Of a stretch of 64,000 nt of DNA, positions 21,399-32,433 are shown one piece after another; position 1 is the first letter of the stretch; each line of letters opens with the position of its first letter. The position numbers and the translations under genes were made by a program. The notes beneath the pieces are model-generated. The model saw only the letters and a program-made list of their open reading frames with translations. It ran no database searches and was not told where the DNA came from. Source of the DNA: Bimuria novae-zelandiae CBS 107.79 (taxonomy: Eukaryota > Ascomycota > Dothideomycetes > Pleosporales > Didymosphaeriaceae); assembly GCA_010015655.1 (NCBI GenBank), contig ML976656.1, forward strand, positions 1,044,927 through 1,108,926, given 5' to 3'.

Positions 21399-23760
21399 GT
21401 TATTAAATCTATTTAAGAAAGTAGCGGGCGCTTATTTAACTATTACTTATTTATTATAGTAAAAAGTAGAGCTTCTAAAGTTATACGTCAACTAAGTAAT
21501 TCTTTATAATATAAGCTTCGCGGTAGTAACATTAGCAAGTAGTAGAGGCTTACTAATATAAAATTAAATTAACCTGCTACGTAGGCTGCTAAATAGCCGT
21601 AATACACTTTCTACGTACGTGAAAAAGGCACTAGAGAAGAGAAAGGAGGTAGTAAAGACGCTACTATACGCGGCATAAAGTAAAATAAATATAAGCTTTA
21701 ATATTTAGACGTTGTTAAATAATATAGACTTTCTTAGAGTTATTACTTACTTTATTAGTAAGTTAATAATTTTTACTAAGCTAGCTAAACTTTAGTTAGC
21801 TAGCGTTAAGTAGACTTAATAAACTTTTATAAAAGAATACTAAATCCCGTATTACTAACCTATATATTTTTAAACTCTTTTTATAAATAACGCGACGTAC
21901 TTATTGCCTTCCGCGCTCTTTTTTATAACTATATAGGCGCTACGCAAGCCTCTATTATCTATTAAGTTACTTAAAAGTATAACTTTACCTAAAAAATCTA
22001 CTATTTCGTTGCTAATAATATAGTAAATACTAATACAACGTTCCTTACTTGTATTAATAACCTAGCTAATAAAGAGCTTTATATTAAACTATAGCACTAA
22101 ATTTAGTGCGCTAGCTATATAATAAATCTTATTATAAAAGCTTTTATATATAGTAAAGGTATAAGTGTAATGAGGTAAGCGCCCCGCTTACTAAGCCAAT
22201 ACTATGTGACTTCCTCACCTGCACCAAAAGGTACGCACGAGAATACTTAAGCCAAGTATTACTCGTATAGTATAATATATATAGGATATGCTAGGGTCAG
22301 CCACTAGCGCTAGTGTTTGATCCTAGCCTAGCCGGAACCTCTATAAGCGAGAGAAGGCCACGTGTTCGACCGTGCCTACCTCGTTACAATAAGTAAGTTT
22401 AAACTTAACCTTTTACGCACGTTGCCCTTAGAATAATATTTTATATTCTAGGAAAAGGGTATTATTAGTAAACTATATAACTTTATTAACTCTATCTACG
22501 TATCCTATAAACGTTAACGCCTTTTTATAAGCTTATAATAGTAAGCTCTTAACAAGGATAAGCTTTATTATTTTTTTATACTTAATTTAATAAAGGATAG
22601 TAGGATCTAGTAGTATAATATATACGTTATATTACTACGTTGCCTAAAGCTCTAGAAGGTAATTTAACTCTATATAAAATACCTACGTAATAACCCTAAC
22701 GCTCTACTTAATAGTAATTATAATTTATATATTAATAGACTATTAGATAATAACTAGGATAAAGTCACTATTATTTATAACGCCTTATAGTTATTCCACA
22801 AGAACTATAAGTCTTTTAAAGGCAATACTAGTAGCTCTAGATTTAGTAGTCTCTAGTAGATAGTGTTTAATCTATAAGAAATCTATAAGGTCTTAAAGGA
22901 TAACGTGCCTTTATATAAGCACTATAGGTAATCGCGATACTTATAGAATAGCGTCTCCTTTGCTATAGAGAAGCTTGTTATATACTTTATATAACTAGTA
23001 ATTAACCCTAAGCTATCGCTCTACTGCGTAGCGACAGCTCTACACCCACGCCTACGCCTCCGCTAGTTCTAAACACACTAGTCTTATTACCTATAGTAGC
23101 TCTAGAAGGTTAGAAAGTCGCTTAAAGTTGCCTTTATTAGCTACTTAGCTACAGAATAATTACTAGACAATAATAAGGTCCTAGACGTTAACCTTATACG
23201 TAAGCTTCTAAGAGCGTACAAATTAAGCGCTTACTAATAATATATAATATAAGTAAATCCTATACTCCTTACTACTACGAAGTAATATAAATAATAGAAA
23301 TAAAGCTCTTAGCTAAAAAACTATTATAATAGTTTTCTTAAAGACCTATAGCTTACTAGCTATAATAAGCGTCTTTTATAGTTACTTAATAACTTACACT
23401 ATTAGTAGGTAAAAATTAGTTAAATAAGGTATCCTACGCTTTATAAGATAGCGATAAATTACCTCTTTATACTAGTAACGTCTTACGACTATAAGTAGTA
23501 TTTCTTATTTACTAAACGCATAGTTACGTGCGATCGTAATTTACTATTACTAGTAATAATTAAAGCTTACTAGCTCTAAAAGAACTAGCTATGAAGAGAT
23601 ATTATCTTAAGTTACCTTAAAGACTTTACTTTATATATATAAAGCAAGGAGGAAGGACCTCTAGTAATTAATAATAATAAAAGAGCTCTAAATAACTTTA
23701 TTTTAAAAGTTTAATTTACGCCTTCTTCCTAATTAGGAAATTTATATAATATTTTAGACT
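21399..23760 (+). pseudogene. hAT transposase C-terminal part, decayed
   Basis: Pieces include EKRKEVVKTLLYAASKINIS and NNIDFLRVITYFI near 21620-21770, the start of the hAT RNase-H-like fold, and ATALHPRLRLR followed by F and TH near 23030-23085, matching the conserved end motif of hAT proteins (usual form LDPRyKxxyFexhW). A solo LTR at 22166-22388 splits it further. All frames carry TAA/TAG. Confidence 0.65.
22166..22388 (+). mobile_element. Solo LTR, family A, short copy
   Basis: 223 bp from TGTAATGAGGTA to TACCTCGTTACA, flanked by ATAAG at 22161-22165 and 22389-22393. Almost identical to 36049-36472 apart from a 201-bp difference at CCGGA. The 12-bp ends are imperfect inverted repeats and the 5-bp duplication fits LTR integration. 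Little RIP compared with the host hAT. Confidence 0.82.
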
Positions 23761-23915
23761 ATATTTACACCGTAGAGGCCTAATTTAATTACTATAGCTT
23801 ACTACTAGTACTATAAAGGTCTCCCTGTCGTAGCGTCCGTACCGTAGTTGCTAACAAACGTAACGTAACCGTAACTAGGTCTCACCGTCCGTAATACGGA
23901 CCACTGCACGCGCTG

Positions 23916-23923
23916 CTTTTTTT
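23916..23923. repeat. Right target-site duplication of the hAT element
   Basis: CTTTTTTT, identical to 13496-13503. Confidence 0.88.
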
Positions 23924-24946
23924 GCCGCCCCTTTGCGCGTCCCATCCATGGATAGATCCAGCCCACGCTACACCTCCAAAGTCTGAAGCAGATAGCGAAC
24001 CCGACGAGGCCGAAGCGGATTCTCCCGCAGCTTCACAGTCGAAACTTTTGAGATTCGCCTCTGCCATAAAAGCCGACATGGCCAATGAACCTTACCTTGA
24101 ATCTCTGTCAATCTAGAAGACGGCCGTAAGGTTAGAACCTATAGCTGTAAAAGAACGATAAGTAGCCCCAGAATAATAAACACAAGAGCTAACACGTTGA
24201 CTGTTAACGCTATTTTGTATAGTCGGCTGTCAGCTTTACCTCCAGCTAGGTATGCGAGAGCTTCACTTGCGTGCGAGTAATCGCGACCATTTTAAGTCCG
24301 AACACCGAGATAAAGTCACGGCTTGGTCTTTTAAAGCTGGCGGCGCGTCCAAAGCCACGGGACAGCGCGGCCTGCTGTGTTGTGCATCTGGATCCGAATG
24401 GCGGCCTCGTCGTCGTTTGCTGGAACAAGCATCCTGGCAAAAAAAAAAAAAAAAAAAAAAAAAAACCCCTCAAACCTCAAGTTCGAGACTTTAGCGAGAG
24501 AGAAACCTTCTCAATATTGGTGTAAGTATAGACAACATGCTGGTGTATGCTACATTTGCAAGTGTGCGTCCAAGGCGTCTACAGTTATGGAAACCTACTT
24601 AGCTAGGTACCCATGATTGCGATCGTTTCTACTCCACTTGCTAAGTTTGATCCGCTAGCCTGCACGGCGAGCTTGAAAGTCTTGGCGATTCATGTATTTC
24701 TTCAAAGTCCTTCACCCCGATCACGCGTGTTGGACGCGCTCGCCGGCTTCTTTTCAACTGCCGGGCGCGTGTACCCACGCAACGTCGGCACCACCTGTAC
24801 CATATGTTTGTAACCCCATAGAATAACCGCTGGATTTCTTCACGAAATATTAGGTGTTTCAACCGGCACGCTCAGAGAGCCAGGAAGCCGCGGCAACTGC
24901 GCTAAAGTATACACAAGGATTCAACGACAGCCGCCCGGCGCGCAAA
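23924..24946. other. Spacer with 27-bp poly(A), no firm gene
   Basis: Contains a short plus frame (to 24116, acidic, ASQSKLLRFASAIKADMANE) that begins at the hAT boundary and might be the cut end of an older gene; a direct repeat at 24261-24296; and a run of 27 A at 24439-24465. No domain is recognisable. Confidence 0.4.
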
Positions 24947-27181
24947 ATGAGCAGCAGCAGGGTTACCTGGGAATCCGTCAACGGCCACACGAAGACCGAA
25001 TCGAGGACAAATAATACAATAAACGACACTATGAACAGGCGTGCAGGCGAGAAGGGCTTTGCCGGCTTCGACTCAGAACTAAGAACAGATCTCAACAACC
25101 AGCTGCATGTCGACGCATCTGCTAGCGAGGTGTATCATGTTGGTGATTCGCATGATACGCGGCATTACAGTGCGGCTGCCGGCGGTCATCGCGCCATGAA
25201 AGCCATGCGCGATCACTTGAAGTTCTTGCTACCTAAGGAACTAATACAGGACGAATATGGTATATCCGTTCCTGTAGAAGCTGTGTCATCCCAACACCTT
25301 GCCAAATTACAAGCGATGGTATGGCGTGAGCTCCCAGCCATTGTTGCGAGGAATTTCACGAGATTCGAGGGTGTCACTACCGAGCAGGACCTTATTGCAG
25401 CCCGGTCTGTATACTGGCTCTCTGAGTGCATATCGCGAAGTAAGTACATACCAGGCGGCTATTGATTGGTTGCTAACGTCCATAGATAACACGGTGTTTG
25501 TTCTCCGTCCACGGTCAACGCAGCCGTGTCACATCGCACTCTGTGAACACATTCACAAAACAGCCGCGCCCTCTTTTTCTCGATACGAAGTCATGGTTGA
25601 ACCGCTCGTTGACTGGATGACGCTCGAACCTGTTCCTGACGTTACGTCTATCTGGTTCATTGTATACCGTCGGAATAGGAAGTTACTGGACAAATTCGCG
25701 CTCAGCAACAACAAATTCATTCCCCGAAACCCACCAAGATTTTGCTTCGAGTGTTTGACATACCTTGCGGATGAGCGAAACTGGATTTGGCGTATAATTC
25801 AAAAGAACCCGAATACCTTGGGCGCTGAGGTATCACTGCCGCAGCTCGAGCCCGAAGACGGTACAAATGCTGAGATGAGCGAAGAAGCTTTCTCAGACAA
25901 CGGCTCCACTTCTTCAACCTCAGGGTATTCTGCTGCACCAGTGACGCCAAATGCCGCGCGCATATCTGTAAGTAATGGTAATAAGCTTGCTGTTGACTCT
26001 GCGCTGATGGACGGTAGATGATTTCCAGTCTGGACGGAGCTTTTGACGGCTGGCGCAAAGCTAGCCCAAGGAAGTTCGAGATTTGGCACGACCCTACATC
26101 TGATGATGAGCATGGAGTCCCAGTGTTGGCGCCTTGCCACGGCCCATACACTTTGCCTAGACCTGTGGTCTCTCCTCGCTTCACTTCACCTCAACTTCAA
26201 CGCAATTTCACCCCGTTCAGACACACAGTCGAGAGCGCCGACCACATGACAGACCAACAACCCACACGAGTCGCCGGCTGGACCCCAATCAATACCGGTC
26301 ACTCTACCTTAGCCCCGCAGAATGGTGCTGATCTGGAGTCCGCGATCACTATTCTCCCAGTTGATGGACAGGATGAGCGACGCTTCGGCGACGAACTCGA
26401 TCCTAACACGGACATGGTTGAACCAATGCTCAACACGTCATGGAGCGACTTACCAACGAAACTCGAAACTCCTGCCACGCCGCCTCTCGAGCCCGTTATC
26501 TCTCTTCCACAGACGCCCCGCAACGCCTTCAAGCAAGGCGGTTTCCGTTGGCCAACCCCAAAAGACTCAACAGCTCCGATCCCCGCCCGACCGGCTCCAG
26601 GATCCGACGTAACCCCGAAGTACCTCTTTCCGCGCCCGAATCAGCTGATCTGCTCGTGCAAGAAGCCTGCAAAGACGGGCACCACTAGGGTCGTGCAGTG
26701 CAGGAATCCAAACTGCTTTATCGGCTGGTACCACTATGCGTGCCTCAATCTTAGCGAAAAAGGTTGTGCGCGTTTTGGAACGTTGCTGTGCGAGCTGTGC
26801 ACTGGGGAACAACACTGGAGAAAGAAGGCTGACGGCACACCGGATCTCAGCATACTTTTCAGCAAGGAGGAACTCCTGCAAGGTGTTTATGGGATACTTG
26901 AAGGTGTCGGAGCGAAGGATCCGTATGGTCTATGCATGTTCAACTGGCAGCAGGAATCTGGTGATTCTGACGGATACCTGGGGGAGGATGAAGCGTATGG
27001 AGTGGTGTATCACGAAGACGAGGATGAGCCCCAGAAGAAGAAACAGAAGATGGCGCACGAAGACATAGCGGTGGAGACAGATGTTCACAAGATCATTGAG
27101 GTTGTCGACGAGGACATTGAGGGAGAGACAATCGGAAGTTCAGATGAGGAAACAGAGGAAGAGGACATGCTGGGGGACTAA
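24947..27181 (+). CDS. PHD-finger protein
   Basis: Exons 24947-25439, 25486-25967 and 26018-27181 give 712 aa; introns of 46 and 50 nt start GTAAGT. The start is ATG 24947, the first ATG of the open frame. The N-terminal half (about 60-300) is a globular region with a conserved look that I cannot name. A Pro/Ser-rich linker follows. At about 535-595 is a C4HC3 PHD finger: CSCKK, VQCRNPNC, WYHYACLNL and LCELC supply the zinc ligands; the WYH spacing is that of histone-tail-reading fingers. The C-terminus is strongly acidic with a basic KKKQK patch that may serve nuclear import. A role as chromatin reader is inferred from the finger alone. Confidence 0.85.
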
Positions 27182-27856
27182 GACCTGGCAGAGCAAGAAC
27201 TGGGACAGGTGCCGCATCAAAATGCGTTTGATGGCACCGGCCTCTTGAATGCCTCTGATGGGACAAGTCGGGAACTTTGGGCTATTCCCTGTTGCTCTAG
27301 TATGACGCCGTGTGGGCATACTGTGGTCGGGGTAGAGGTCCGAATGTTCTCGGTCTCCGTTCTGGATATGTAATCAAATTGCAGTTCGAGAGTACGAAAA
27401 AGGGTATTAAAATTACGACTCACCGTGTCTCAGTAACACAAGAATCGGCGGTCTCATTTGGAAAACCATTGTATAAGTATTAATTTCACTTCTTGATGTA
27501 TGACTATGGGTGTGGGAGCGCTCTTTGAAATCAGCTTTCCATTCCACCATGGTTTTCAAACCCATGCGCAATGCGCGCTACTTTCGTCATAAACCCTACA
27601 CGTGTCTCATTGAAGCTTATCAGTAATTCTCCATGCTCGAAAATGGAAAGGGCTAGATGTTTCGCTGTGCACATGTCACATGGCGCTTGCCGATATCATG
27701 ACATAGAGTTCCCAGTGGATCGACGTCCACCTGTACCTGTGCGGCGGACCTGAGATGCTTGTTAGTCTCCATCTTTATCTTTCGAGTCAGTTAAAGCTTA
27801 CTATGCAGGCATCAAAGCCGTGAGACCGTAAGATTCTATGGCTAAATGGTGAGAAG
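27182..27856. other. Convergent spacer
   Basis: Between the PHD gene and the MYND gene; no gene or structured element seen. Confidence 0.45.
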
Positions 27857-29136
27857 TCAATATCGCAGCGACCCATCCCGATCGGCTATCTTTCCATCCG
27901 CCCGTGTAACCACAACATGCTTGAGGACCGTTCCCTTGAACCATTTTTCGTCGATAATGACGTGGCCGTGAGCGTTCTGGACACGTAGATGGCAGATAGG
28001 ACCGTCGTCTGAGACGAGGAACGCGTGCACAAGACCATCGTGGACGTCTTCGAAACGAGCGATACGAGGCATACGGTGCTCCAGTTCTCGGTGATCTGAT
28101 TCAAATGGGCGACTGCTAAATCCTTGCTCGTGCACGTGCGCACGATACCGACATCGAAGTTCTTCAGAGGCGGCTGGGTAAATCCGACGAAGAGGTTTCC
28201 ATTTTCTTGAAAATGAACAGCTTGGTCAAAGCCGCTATCAACCCCATTTAGATCATGCCGAAGGTCCTCGCCTTTGCTCTTCTCATTGGTCCAGACCTGA
28301 AATAGATGCTTGGGACGGCACTCAAGTAGAGTCGGGCGATCGATTGAGAGCTAGTGCTCCGCAACCTCAGGGTTCGCCTCGATGTCGATTGCCATGATCA
28401 TTCTGTCTCCATTCTGTTTCCACGCGTTCTGCGGCGTGGCGCGGCTCATGATGAGAATATGCACCTCGGCGATCGTAGCAAAGCCGTTTGCATCCTGCTG
28501 CAACACTGCGTCCAGAATGTTGAAAGCAGGCATCGTCATGTATGATGGCTTGACACAAGGAGGCGTAGCGAACATGCCAGTAATGTCTTGGGTAGGCTGT
28601 TCGAATTCATTCACGCAATCTCGCAGCATTTCTATAATATACCACAGTGCGGTTGGAGCTGGGTGGAACGGCCCCACAATAGAATACCGCACGTCATGAT
28701 GGGTCGCAGTCTGGCCAGGATAATCGGGTCCACTCGGTCCGGAGGCCGAGTAAGACTTGGAGTGCGAACACACCATGTGGAATGGCCCGATAGCGGAGAA
28801 GCGCTGGGCTTCTGTCTCCGTAGGCCATGATCGAAACACCTTCACGTAGGCAATCTTGTCAGGTCCTTTGACGGAAGGTATGTCTGCGGCATCTCGGAAT
28901 CGGAGCAAATCGTCGCAGGTCCATATGACTGAACCAGGCCCAAGCTTCTTGTAGTCCGCTTTGTTGAGCATGATCTTGGGCTTATTGCAGAATTTCTTAT
29001 GGAGGGACGAGGAAATTTGCTGGCACTCATGGCTGCAATAACGAGTGATCTTACACCGACTGCATACCGAGAATGCGGGACTTCCAGAGTCGGGGTAGCA
29101 ATAGCAAGTTGCGCACTCGTGCATATCGGTGGCCAT
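27857..29136 (-). pseudogene. MYND-finger gene with internal stop and frameshift
   Basis: From ATG 29136 the frame runs 261 codons to a TAG at 28351-28353. The N-terminus is a MYND zinc finger with ligands C8, C11, C25, C28, C34, C38, H46 and C50, a protein-interaction module. After the TAG the same frame stays open and coding-like for about 95 codons (LLECRPKHLFQVWTNEK, HFQENGNLFVGFTQPPLKNF). Near 28070 coding character moves to another frame (MPRIARFEDVHDGLVHAFLV, HGHVIIDEKWFKGTVLKHVV), ending at TGA 27857. I read this as a longer protein of about 420 residues broken by a nonsense mutation and a one-base indel. The 261-aa product could still be made and keep the finger. No GT-AG intron removes either lesion. 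Confidence 0.72.
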
Positions 29137-29230
29137 GGTGAGCGTTGTCTGGGAGAGATCGACAGCTTCAGGGAGATGATGAGATAAGCGTGAAGAGTGG
29201 TCAACGAGGGTCTACCGGCGGTGCTTTAAT

Positions 29231-29237
29231 ATTTATA
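29231..29237 (-). promoter_or_regulatory. TATA box of the MYND gene
   Basis: TATAAAT on the minus strand, about 95 bp before the ATG at 29136. Confidence 0.5.
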
Positions 29238-30298
29238 CCCTGGGCGAGCGACTCGCCGCGGCCGTCACGTGGTTTGTGCTTGTTTTTCAACCCAATGCAA
29301 TCCTCCCTCTGATGTCCTCGTGATAGCAAGACAGATTCAACCTGGCCTCTACCCGCCGACTTTACTTAATCTTTCGTAGAGAGTATTTAATCAAGTCGAT
29401 TGCTCGCATCTCAAGAACGAAGGGCATCGGTGTCCGTGCAGTGGAACTGAAGTGTTGTTCATATACAGCCAATTTAAACCTCGTCGTCATAACTTTCGCC
29501 ACACTTCCTGGCCCCTAATCACGTCTTTGAAGGCTGCACACGGTCTGCCCCTGGTTTCGGGTCGATTATTGGCTTTGTCACATCTGTGCGTCCTTTAGGT
29601 TCATAACATGTATTTTTGGGCAGCTCAGCCTTATCCTGCAAAACTGGTTAAACATACTTGTCTACCCCTTCACTGTTGAATTGATACTGTTTACCACTCT
29701 TTTTGTTTGCCAGGCAATGTGTCGCGTGGATCGGGTGAGCGGCAGGTCGCTAAAACTTGCAAGAAAGTTCCGGTTCGCACCATATTGACAGTGCTGTACA
29801 GGGGCTTGAGTCTGTTATTTCGCTGGTGTTGAGGGGAAGACGGCGGTGTCTGCCGTCTGATGCCGTGTGTTGGGATGAACCAATCGCGCTAACTACATTA
29901 GACTAGTGCACCATGGAGCCCTCCTTCCACCTGCACACAGCGTCCCTGTCAACCACACATGATCCACACGTTGGCACCTTGAAGATTTCACCGCGCCCCA
30001 GCACTTGAGCCTATTCTTCAGTTTATTTCCGCAGTCACTCAAACATTGACCTACGGCGCCCGTGACCTTGCTTCCCGTTGCCCACTCCACAGTCCACTTG
30101 CTCGGTACGGTCACTGCTAGAAGCGTAGCGTCCCCAATCCATACTTGCCGTGGTTCAGGCGAGGGATATACAGGCCCCCCCACGCATCTACGCCACCACA
30201 AAGTACAAATCCGGCCCGCTCTACTTTAGGTCCGCGAGTCTGCTCAGGCTACACCTTCACCTGGCACCAAGAAAGAAGCTCTTTCGTTATCTGTACCC
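29238..30298. other. Divergent intergenic region
   Basis: Between the MYND gene (minus) and the OGFr gene (plus), so it should hold both promoters. Short frames on both strands show no motif. Confidence 0.45.
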
Positions 30299-31397
30299 AT
30301 GGCGCAGCGCGATCGGTCTGGGCGCCAGCCCCCTATCGTGGAGTTCTACGACCCCAATGTCAACGGCGGGGATGCACATGGACGGACGCGGCGAGAAATC
30401 TTGAGATGGGGTGAGTAAGATGACTTTTCGAGTCATCCAGGCCAGAACTTTTCGTACATTCGGCCATTTTATAACCTATCCTGGGGTACCACAGCATATG
30501 GAGATTTTTGTGCTAGCACTGTAGTAAGAATACGTGCTGACAGTGGCCACAGACGACGAGCAGCTAGAGCAGAGCCATGATTACATCCAGATCCTATTCC
30601 CTCTTCCAGAGGGCTCTATGTTCAGCTACAATGCCCCAATCATCGGCAAGAAGACGTTGGAAGCCTTCCACTCACGGACCCCGCTGCGTATCGCTCTGAA
30701 CGAGTCATTTGGACGCATGTTGAAATTCTACGGCTTTGCGCTCGTCAACGACGTCGACGAGGAATTACTCCGGGCGAAGGCCAGTGACGAATTGGTCGAT
30801 CAAGCTCAGAAGATAGCGAAAGACAAGAGAAAGAGAAAGGGAAAGGCGTCCGATGCTGCGCCCGAGGCTGAGCAATCCACGGGCTCCAACGCAGGTGAGT
30901 TTAAAGTGAGCCGTACAATAAAGCATAAATCGCTAACACATCATGACCTAGAGCAAGAGGAGGACCGCAAAGACAGCGACACACCTGCAACGGCCGCTCC
31001 TGATGACGAGCCCAAGCCAGAAGGTCTCCAAGGGTTTATGAAATTCTCAGAGACCGGCCTCAACTATGAGGACTTCTGGCACTCGATCACCGGTTTCCAC
31101 GTCGTACGCGGTCCCAACTTCGAGGAGCGGTCCAAAAACTGGTGTGTCCGCATGTATCACAACCACCTCCGTATCACGCGTATTTTGCGCTCTCTGCGAG
31201 TGCTCGGCCTCGAGAAACAGTGCGAGGCGTTCTACAAGGCGCTCAAAGATGTCTACAACGACCCCAAGATCAAGATTGGCGAGCGCTCGATGATGTTCTG
31301 GTCGCGGGCTGTTCGTGAGCCGTTGCATATGGCGCCCGATGGCACGGCGTGCAAGTGGCTGAAGAGGTCGCAGGAGACTGAGCAGACGGAAGACTAG
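30299..31397 (+). CDS. Opioid growth factor receptor (OGFr) domain protein
   Basis: Exons 30299-30410, 30553-30894 and 30952-31397 give 299 aa. The domain spans most of the protein: IVEFYDPNVNGGDAHGRTRR, SHDYIQILFPLPEGS and APIIGKKTLEAF are the conserved core of the OGFr region, known from animals and also present in fungi, where its role is unknown. A Lys-rich, low-complexity insert (DKRKRKGKAS) and an acidic stretch interrupt the second half, followed by a helical region (MYHNHLRITRILRSLRVLGL). Intron 1 is 142 nt, far longer than its neighbours, and contains a copy of the dispersed repeat described under 31860-31970; intron 2 is 57 nt. Start chosen because the first exon matches the start of the domain. 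Confidence 0.85.
30411..30552 (+). repeat. Long OGFr intron with introner-like repeat core
   Basis: A 142-nt intron (GTGAGT..CCACAG). At about 30465-30497 it reads GGCCATTTTATAACC, then TATCCTGGGGTACCACAGCA, aligning over about 38 bp with the sense strand of the NLR intron 50161-50306. Sense orientation in both genes. Confidence 0.55.
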
Positions 31398-31470
31398 GTA
31401 AGCGACATTTTTCACTGAGTCTTGCCAGGACAGGCTATCCGAGTTCTATTTAAACTTTTCTTAGCCCTAT

Positions 31471-31498
31471 GTGTTACCCCAGGACGAGCAATACAGTG
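31471..31498 (-). repeat. Dispersed repeat core, intergenic copy
   Basis: Reads GTGTTACCCCAGGACGAGCA then ATACAGTG on plus; sense of the family is minus here. Confidence 0.65.
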
Positions 31499-31859
31499 TT
31501 GGACTGCTCGATTTGCTGACTCGTCCTCAGGATCAACTTGCCCACTCTGCTGCGAGACCGCTAAGACCTAACAGCCCAAGGCACACGTCCTACTGTCACA
31601 ATTTATGGTACAAGGAGGAATATGAAGCGTAGCAGGCTCAGGATTTTTTATCCAGGACCCTGAAGGGAGTGCAGGCATTCGACCTGCCCAAGAGAGGCGA
31701 GCCTTCAAGGGATGGGAGGCGACCTCGAGTGCACCCGGGAGCTCGTGTGCAGCGTCTTAAAAAAGTAGTCTTCTTCCGGCTGTAATGAATGCATTCCAGC
31801 GAATGTCAGTATTGGCCGAACTTTCAGTACCGTTGCCTGGCATTGTATGACAGCGTAAC

Positions 31860-31970
31860 TCCCAGCTCCCGCGCAAAGCTGAAAAGTTGGCCTTTGTATT
31901 GCTCATCCTGGGGTAACACAGCAGCGATTAATTGGGGTACTCGTGGCCCACTTTCACGTTTCACGAGGCC
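31860..31970 (+). repeat. Dispersed hairpin repeat, intergenic copy
   Basis: Core TGTATTGCTCATCCTGGGGT then AACACA (31895-31920). Flanking arms AAAGCTGAAAAGTTGGCC (31875-31892) and GGCCCACTTTCACGTTT (31945-31961) can pair, as do the arms of the NLR intron copy, and GTAACT lies at the position of that intron's GTAAGT. It may be an intact or fossil intron-like unit outside a known gene. Confidence 0.6.
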
Positions 31971-32075
31971 CAGCTCTTTGTATGATCTGTGCCCGGGCAT
32001 GCATACACTACATTTCAACGACGTTCCCAATCCTATCGCATTCCTTAAATGTACACTTCCCCGTCACTTCAGCGC

Positions 32076-32433
32076 TCAAAACTCCGAGATAGTATCACCC
32101 CTCCGCTTGCCGCGCATGTCCCACTTGCCCTGTACCCCGTTAGCCTCTATAACCCGCCCATACGCAACCCAGGCTCACCTCAGTCATGTATCCGGCGGTG
32201 CCAAGCATAGCTGGTACGAGGACAACGTATGCGAAGGTGATCCACGCGGTCCGCGGCGTCCAGCGGAAGTACTTGTGGCGGTTGACCGTCATTTCTGCCC
32301 ACCGTTAGCTACCACTCCACACGACACCCGTGCTATCGCGCATTCCAATCCATTCCACACTCTCTTTCCGTGACAGCTTCATTGCATAGACGTTCAGCGC
32401 GAATTCGGGGTAGAAGGAGGCATACGGTTCCAT
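32076..32433 (-). CDS. Mitochondrial complex I subunit, NDUFB4/B15-like
   Basis: Three small minus-strand exons (32361-32433, 32179-32294, 32076-32129) give 80 aa. Introns are 66 nt (GTGTGG..GCTAACGGTGGGCAG) and 50 nt (GTGAGC..GTACAG, with a GCTAAC branch site). The middle exon reads KYFRWTPRTAWITFAYVVLV with one membrane segment, and the last reads KWDMRGKRRGDTISEF; both match my memory of the fungal B15-type accessory subunit of NADH:ubiquinone oxidoreductase in the inner membrane. ATG 32433 is chosen because MEPYASF resembles the usual start; in-frame ATGs lie upstream. The frame is continuous through all three exons, which is strong support for so short a gene. Confidence 0.82.

Larger units (their letters stand above)
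13504..23915 (+). mobile_element. hAT transposon, RIP-decayed, with nested retroelements
   Basis: Ends are CAGCGCGTGCAG on the left and its complement on the right, flanked by identical CTTTTTTT. The terminal inverted repeats (13504-13530 and 23889-23915) agree at 25 of 27 positions. Removing the chromovirus (14345-21393) and the solo LTR (22166-22388) with one duplication each leaves about 3.1 kb, a usual hAT length. Transposase remnants, a BED-finger part on the left and a catalytic/dimerisation part on the right, read on plus. Confidence 0.92.
31398..32075. other. Convergent spacer with two copies of a dispersed repeat
   Basis: Holds the repeat cores at 31471-31498 (pointing minus) and 31895-31920 (pointing plus), an inverted pair about 450 bp apart. 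No gene is supported; the plus frame 31789-32373 overlaps the complex I gene on the other strand. Confidence 0.5.

Noticed and set aside
23924..24116. Gene truncated by the hAT insertion
   Set aside because: An acidic open frame reaches the insertion boundary but no matching coding half is visible on the left side (13158-13495), so it is not listed as a gene.
24252..24525. Frames ending in polylysine
   Set aside because: Produced by the A27 run; no other coding evidence.
31471..31920. 450-bp MITE bounded by the inverted repeat cores
   Set aside because: No matching target duplication at either side, and the same core occurs singly in introns, which fits an introner-like unit better.
31789..32373. 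194-codon plus frame
   Set aside because: Overlaps antisense the three exons of the complex I subunit; its WPLYCSSWGNT peptide only reflects the dispersed DNA repeat.
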